44,689 nt of DNA, taken from the NCBI GenBank assembly GCA_035761805.1, contig DASTQL010000038.1, forward strand, positions 1 to 44,689, read 5' to 3'. Shown here one piece after another: positions 43,706 through 44,689 of this stretch. Position 1 is the first letter of the stretch. Each line of letters begins with the position of its first letter. Under the pieces are notes generated by a model. The model was not told where the DNA came from. It saw nothing but the letters and a program-made list of their open reading frames with translations, and ran no database searches. Made by a program: the position numbers and the translations under genes. The stretch is from DASTQL01 sp035761805 (GTDB lineage Bacteria; Actinomycetota; Actinomycetes; Jiangellales; Jiangellaceae).

Positions 43706-44186
43706 CGAACTGCAACGCGAAGTCGAGGTCCTGCTCCTTGAGCACGGCGATGACCCGCTGGAGGTCGTCGCGCTTCTTGGAGCTCACCCGCACCTCGTCA
43801 CCCTGGACCTGGACCTTGACTCCCTTGGGGCCCTCGTCCCGCACGGCCTTGGCGACCTTCTTGGCCTGCTCCTGGGTGAGCCCGTTCTGCAGCGTCGCCG
43901 AGATCTTGTGGACCTTGCCGGACGCCCGCGGCTCGTCGGCGTCGAGCGCCTTGAGCGAGACCCCACGCTTGACCAGCTTGTCCTTGAACACGTCGAGCGC
44001 CGCGGCGACCCGGTCCTCGGTCGAGGCCTCGAGCTCCACCGCGAACTCGCCGGCCCAGCGGACCGCAGCGCCCGTCCCGCGGAAGTCGAACCGCTGGTTC
44101 AGCTCCTTGGCGGCCTGGTTGAGGGCGTTGTCCACCTCCTGGCGGTCGACCTTGCTCACCACGTCGAACGAGGACTCGCCAGCCAC
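43692..44186 (-). CDS. yajQ: YajQ-family nucleotide-binding protein
   Basis: The 164-aa protein is a full-length YajQ: SSFDVVSKVDRQEVDNALNQ at the start, KELNQRFDFRGTG, KRGVSLKALDADEPRASGKV and a C-terminal RDDLQRVIAVLKEQDLDF. Members bind nucleotides and some bind cyclic di-GMP; the role in actinobacteria is unclear. Two GTG starts are possible. The one at 44186 is chosen because GGAGG lies seven bases upstream; GTG 44192 leaves only one base of spacing. It is convergent with and overlaps the DUF1772 gene. Confidence 0.9.
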   Translation of the reverse strand: MAGESSFDVVSKVDRQEVDNALNQAAKELNQRFDFRGTGAAVRWAGEFAVELEASTEDRVAAALDVFKDKLVKRGVSLKALDADEPRASGKVHKISATLQNGLTQEQAKKVAKAVRDEGPKGVKVQVQGDEVRVSSKKRDDLQRVIAVLKEQDLDFALQFVNYR

Positions 44187-44230
44187 GTGCACACCTCCGT
44201 GAGGTTGAGGGAGGACCTCAGGTCGTGCGC

Positions 44231-44236
44231 TATCCT
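44231..44236 (+). promoter_or_regulatory. -10 hexamer of tRNA-Tyr
   Basis: TATCCT lies 28 bases before the mature tRNA 5' end, leaving a plausible short 5' leader. No clear -35 at normal spacing. Confidence 0.45.
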
Positions 44237-44264
44237 TCCAGCCGTCGACCGCTGTCGACCCCCC

Positions 44265-44346
44265 GGCAGGTTGCCCGAGCGGCCAAAGGGAGCGGACTGT
44301 AAATCCGTCGGCTCAGCCTACGTTGGTTCGAATCCAACACCTGCCA
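44265..44346 (+). tRNA. tRNA-Tyr (GTA)
   Basis: The acceptor stem GGCAGGT pairs with ACCTGCC (44339-44345), with discriminator A at 44346. The anticodon loop CTGTAAA gives anticodon GTA (Tyr). The T arm TTGGTTCGAATCCAA is complete, and the long variable arm makes it a class II tRNA, as expected for bacterial Tyr. CCA is not encoded. Confidence 0.95.
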
Positions 44347-44351
44347 CCCGC

Positions 44352-44386
44352 AACGGCCCCGCGACCCGCCGTGGTCCGGGGCCGTT
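44352..44386 (+). terminator. stem-loop after tRNA-Tyr
   Basis: AACGGCCCC (44352-44360) pairs perfectly with GGGGCCGTT (44378-44386) around a 17-base loop, directly after the tRNA. It is a strong hairpin without a T-run and probably ends the tRNA transcript. Confidence 0.65.
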
Positions 44387-44412
44387 CGCGTGCCCGTCGG
44401 CTCGGCCCCGAT

Positions 44413-44488
44413 TGACCACGTTCACCACCCTGGTCGGACCATCACGAGGCGTCGACGCCTGGGGGTGACCCGACGAGCCTCGTGATGG
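44413..44488 (+). repeat. 76-bp hairpin repeat, copy 2
   Basis: Same unit as 40810-40885. The arms CCATCACGAGGC and GCCTCGTGATGG pair perfectly over 12 bases. It faces copy 3, 75 bases away, in opposite orientation. The surrounding 343 bp after the tRNA hold no convincing gene. Confidence 0.75.
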
Positions 44489-44563
44489 GGGCCGGCGTGG
44501 CGTCGGAGCGCGGCCAACGCCGGCCGGGCAGGCCGCTCGGGAGCCGGGGCGCGCATCGATGGT

Positions 44564-44639
44564 CCATCACCAGGCGACTGGGTCCCTGACGAGGCGTGCA
44601 CACCTGGTGATGGCCCCACCAGGGTGGTGAACGTGGTCA
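44564..44639 (-). repeat. 76-bp hairpin repeat, copy 3 (inverted)
   Basis: Read on the minus strand it begins TGACCACGTTCACCACCCTG and ends CCTGGTGATGG. Its arms are CCATCACCAGG and CCTGGTGATGG: the G-C pair of copies 1 and 2 is swapped to C-G on both sides, so pairing is kept by a compensatory change. With copy 2 it forms an inverted pair spanning 44413-44639. Nothing further is recognised in 44640-44689. Confidence 0.72.
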
Positions 44640-44689
44640 TTCGGGGCGGGGTAACCAGGGCAGGGCATTTCGTCGCGCCCCCCGCCACC

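Overview
The window is very GC-rich DNA from a high-GC actinobacterium. A Nocardioides-like member of the Propionibacteriales is the best guess from protein style, GTG/TTG starts, menaquinone-only quinone genes and second-complex-I layout; the genus is inference. Nearly all the sequence codes for aerobic/microaerobic energy metabolism.

Layout. 1-7570: menaquinone biosynthesis. A 5'-truncated menC runs into menD by a 4-base overlap; menF (isochorismate synthase) converges on menD; menG (demethylmenaquinone methyltransferase) follows. Between menF and menG lie a decayed M14 zinc-carboxypeptidase pseudogene and a DUF559 nuclease-like gene. 7571-23680: a complete 14-gene complex I operon, nuoA to nuoN, mostly with 4-base start/stop overlaps, behind a leader that carries a perfect Rex-type operator and a CRP-like palindrome. 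hepS/ispB (polyprenyl diphosphate synthase, the menaquinone side chain) follows 14 bp after nuoN. 24729-28547: a lipoprotein with an AMIN-like C-terminus, a Tat-exported PhoX phosphatase with a PHO-box-like leader, and a RarD/EamA permease, all on the minus strand. 28712-31611: korB-korA, 2-oxoglutarate:ferredoxin oxidoreductase. 31784-40802: divergent from kor, a second nuo cluster A-B-C-H-I-J-K-L-M-N that has no E, F or G and also no D. 40810-44689: a PPOX/F420-type oxidoreductase, an AraC regulator divergent from an NmrA-like reductase and a DUF1772 membrane protein, a YajQ protein, tRNA-Tyr(GTA), and a pair of inverted 76-bp repeats.

How the parts fit. The men genes and hepS make menaquinone; Nuo1 reduces it with NADH and is probably controlled by the NADH/NAD+ sensor Rex. 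The kor/nuo2 pair suggests a second, ferredoxin-fed proton-pumping route to menaquinone. That route would need a NuoD from elsewhere, most simply from nuo1.

The least expected signals are the missing NuoD2, two families of short palindromic intergenic repeats (four 53-bp and three 76-bp copies), and a recurring TANNNT-N6-start arrangement that predicts leaderless mRNAs for at least five genes. No CRISPR array, insertion sequence, prophage or defence island was seen.
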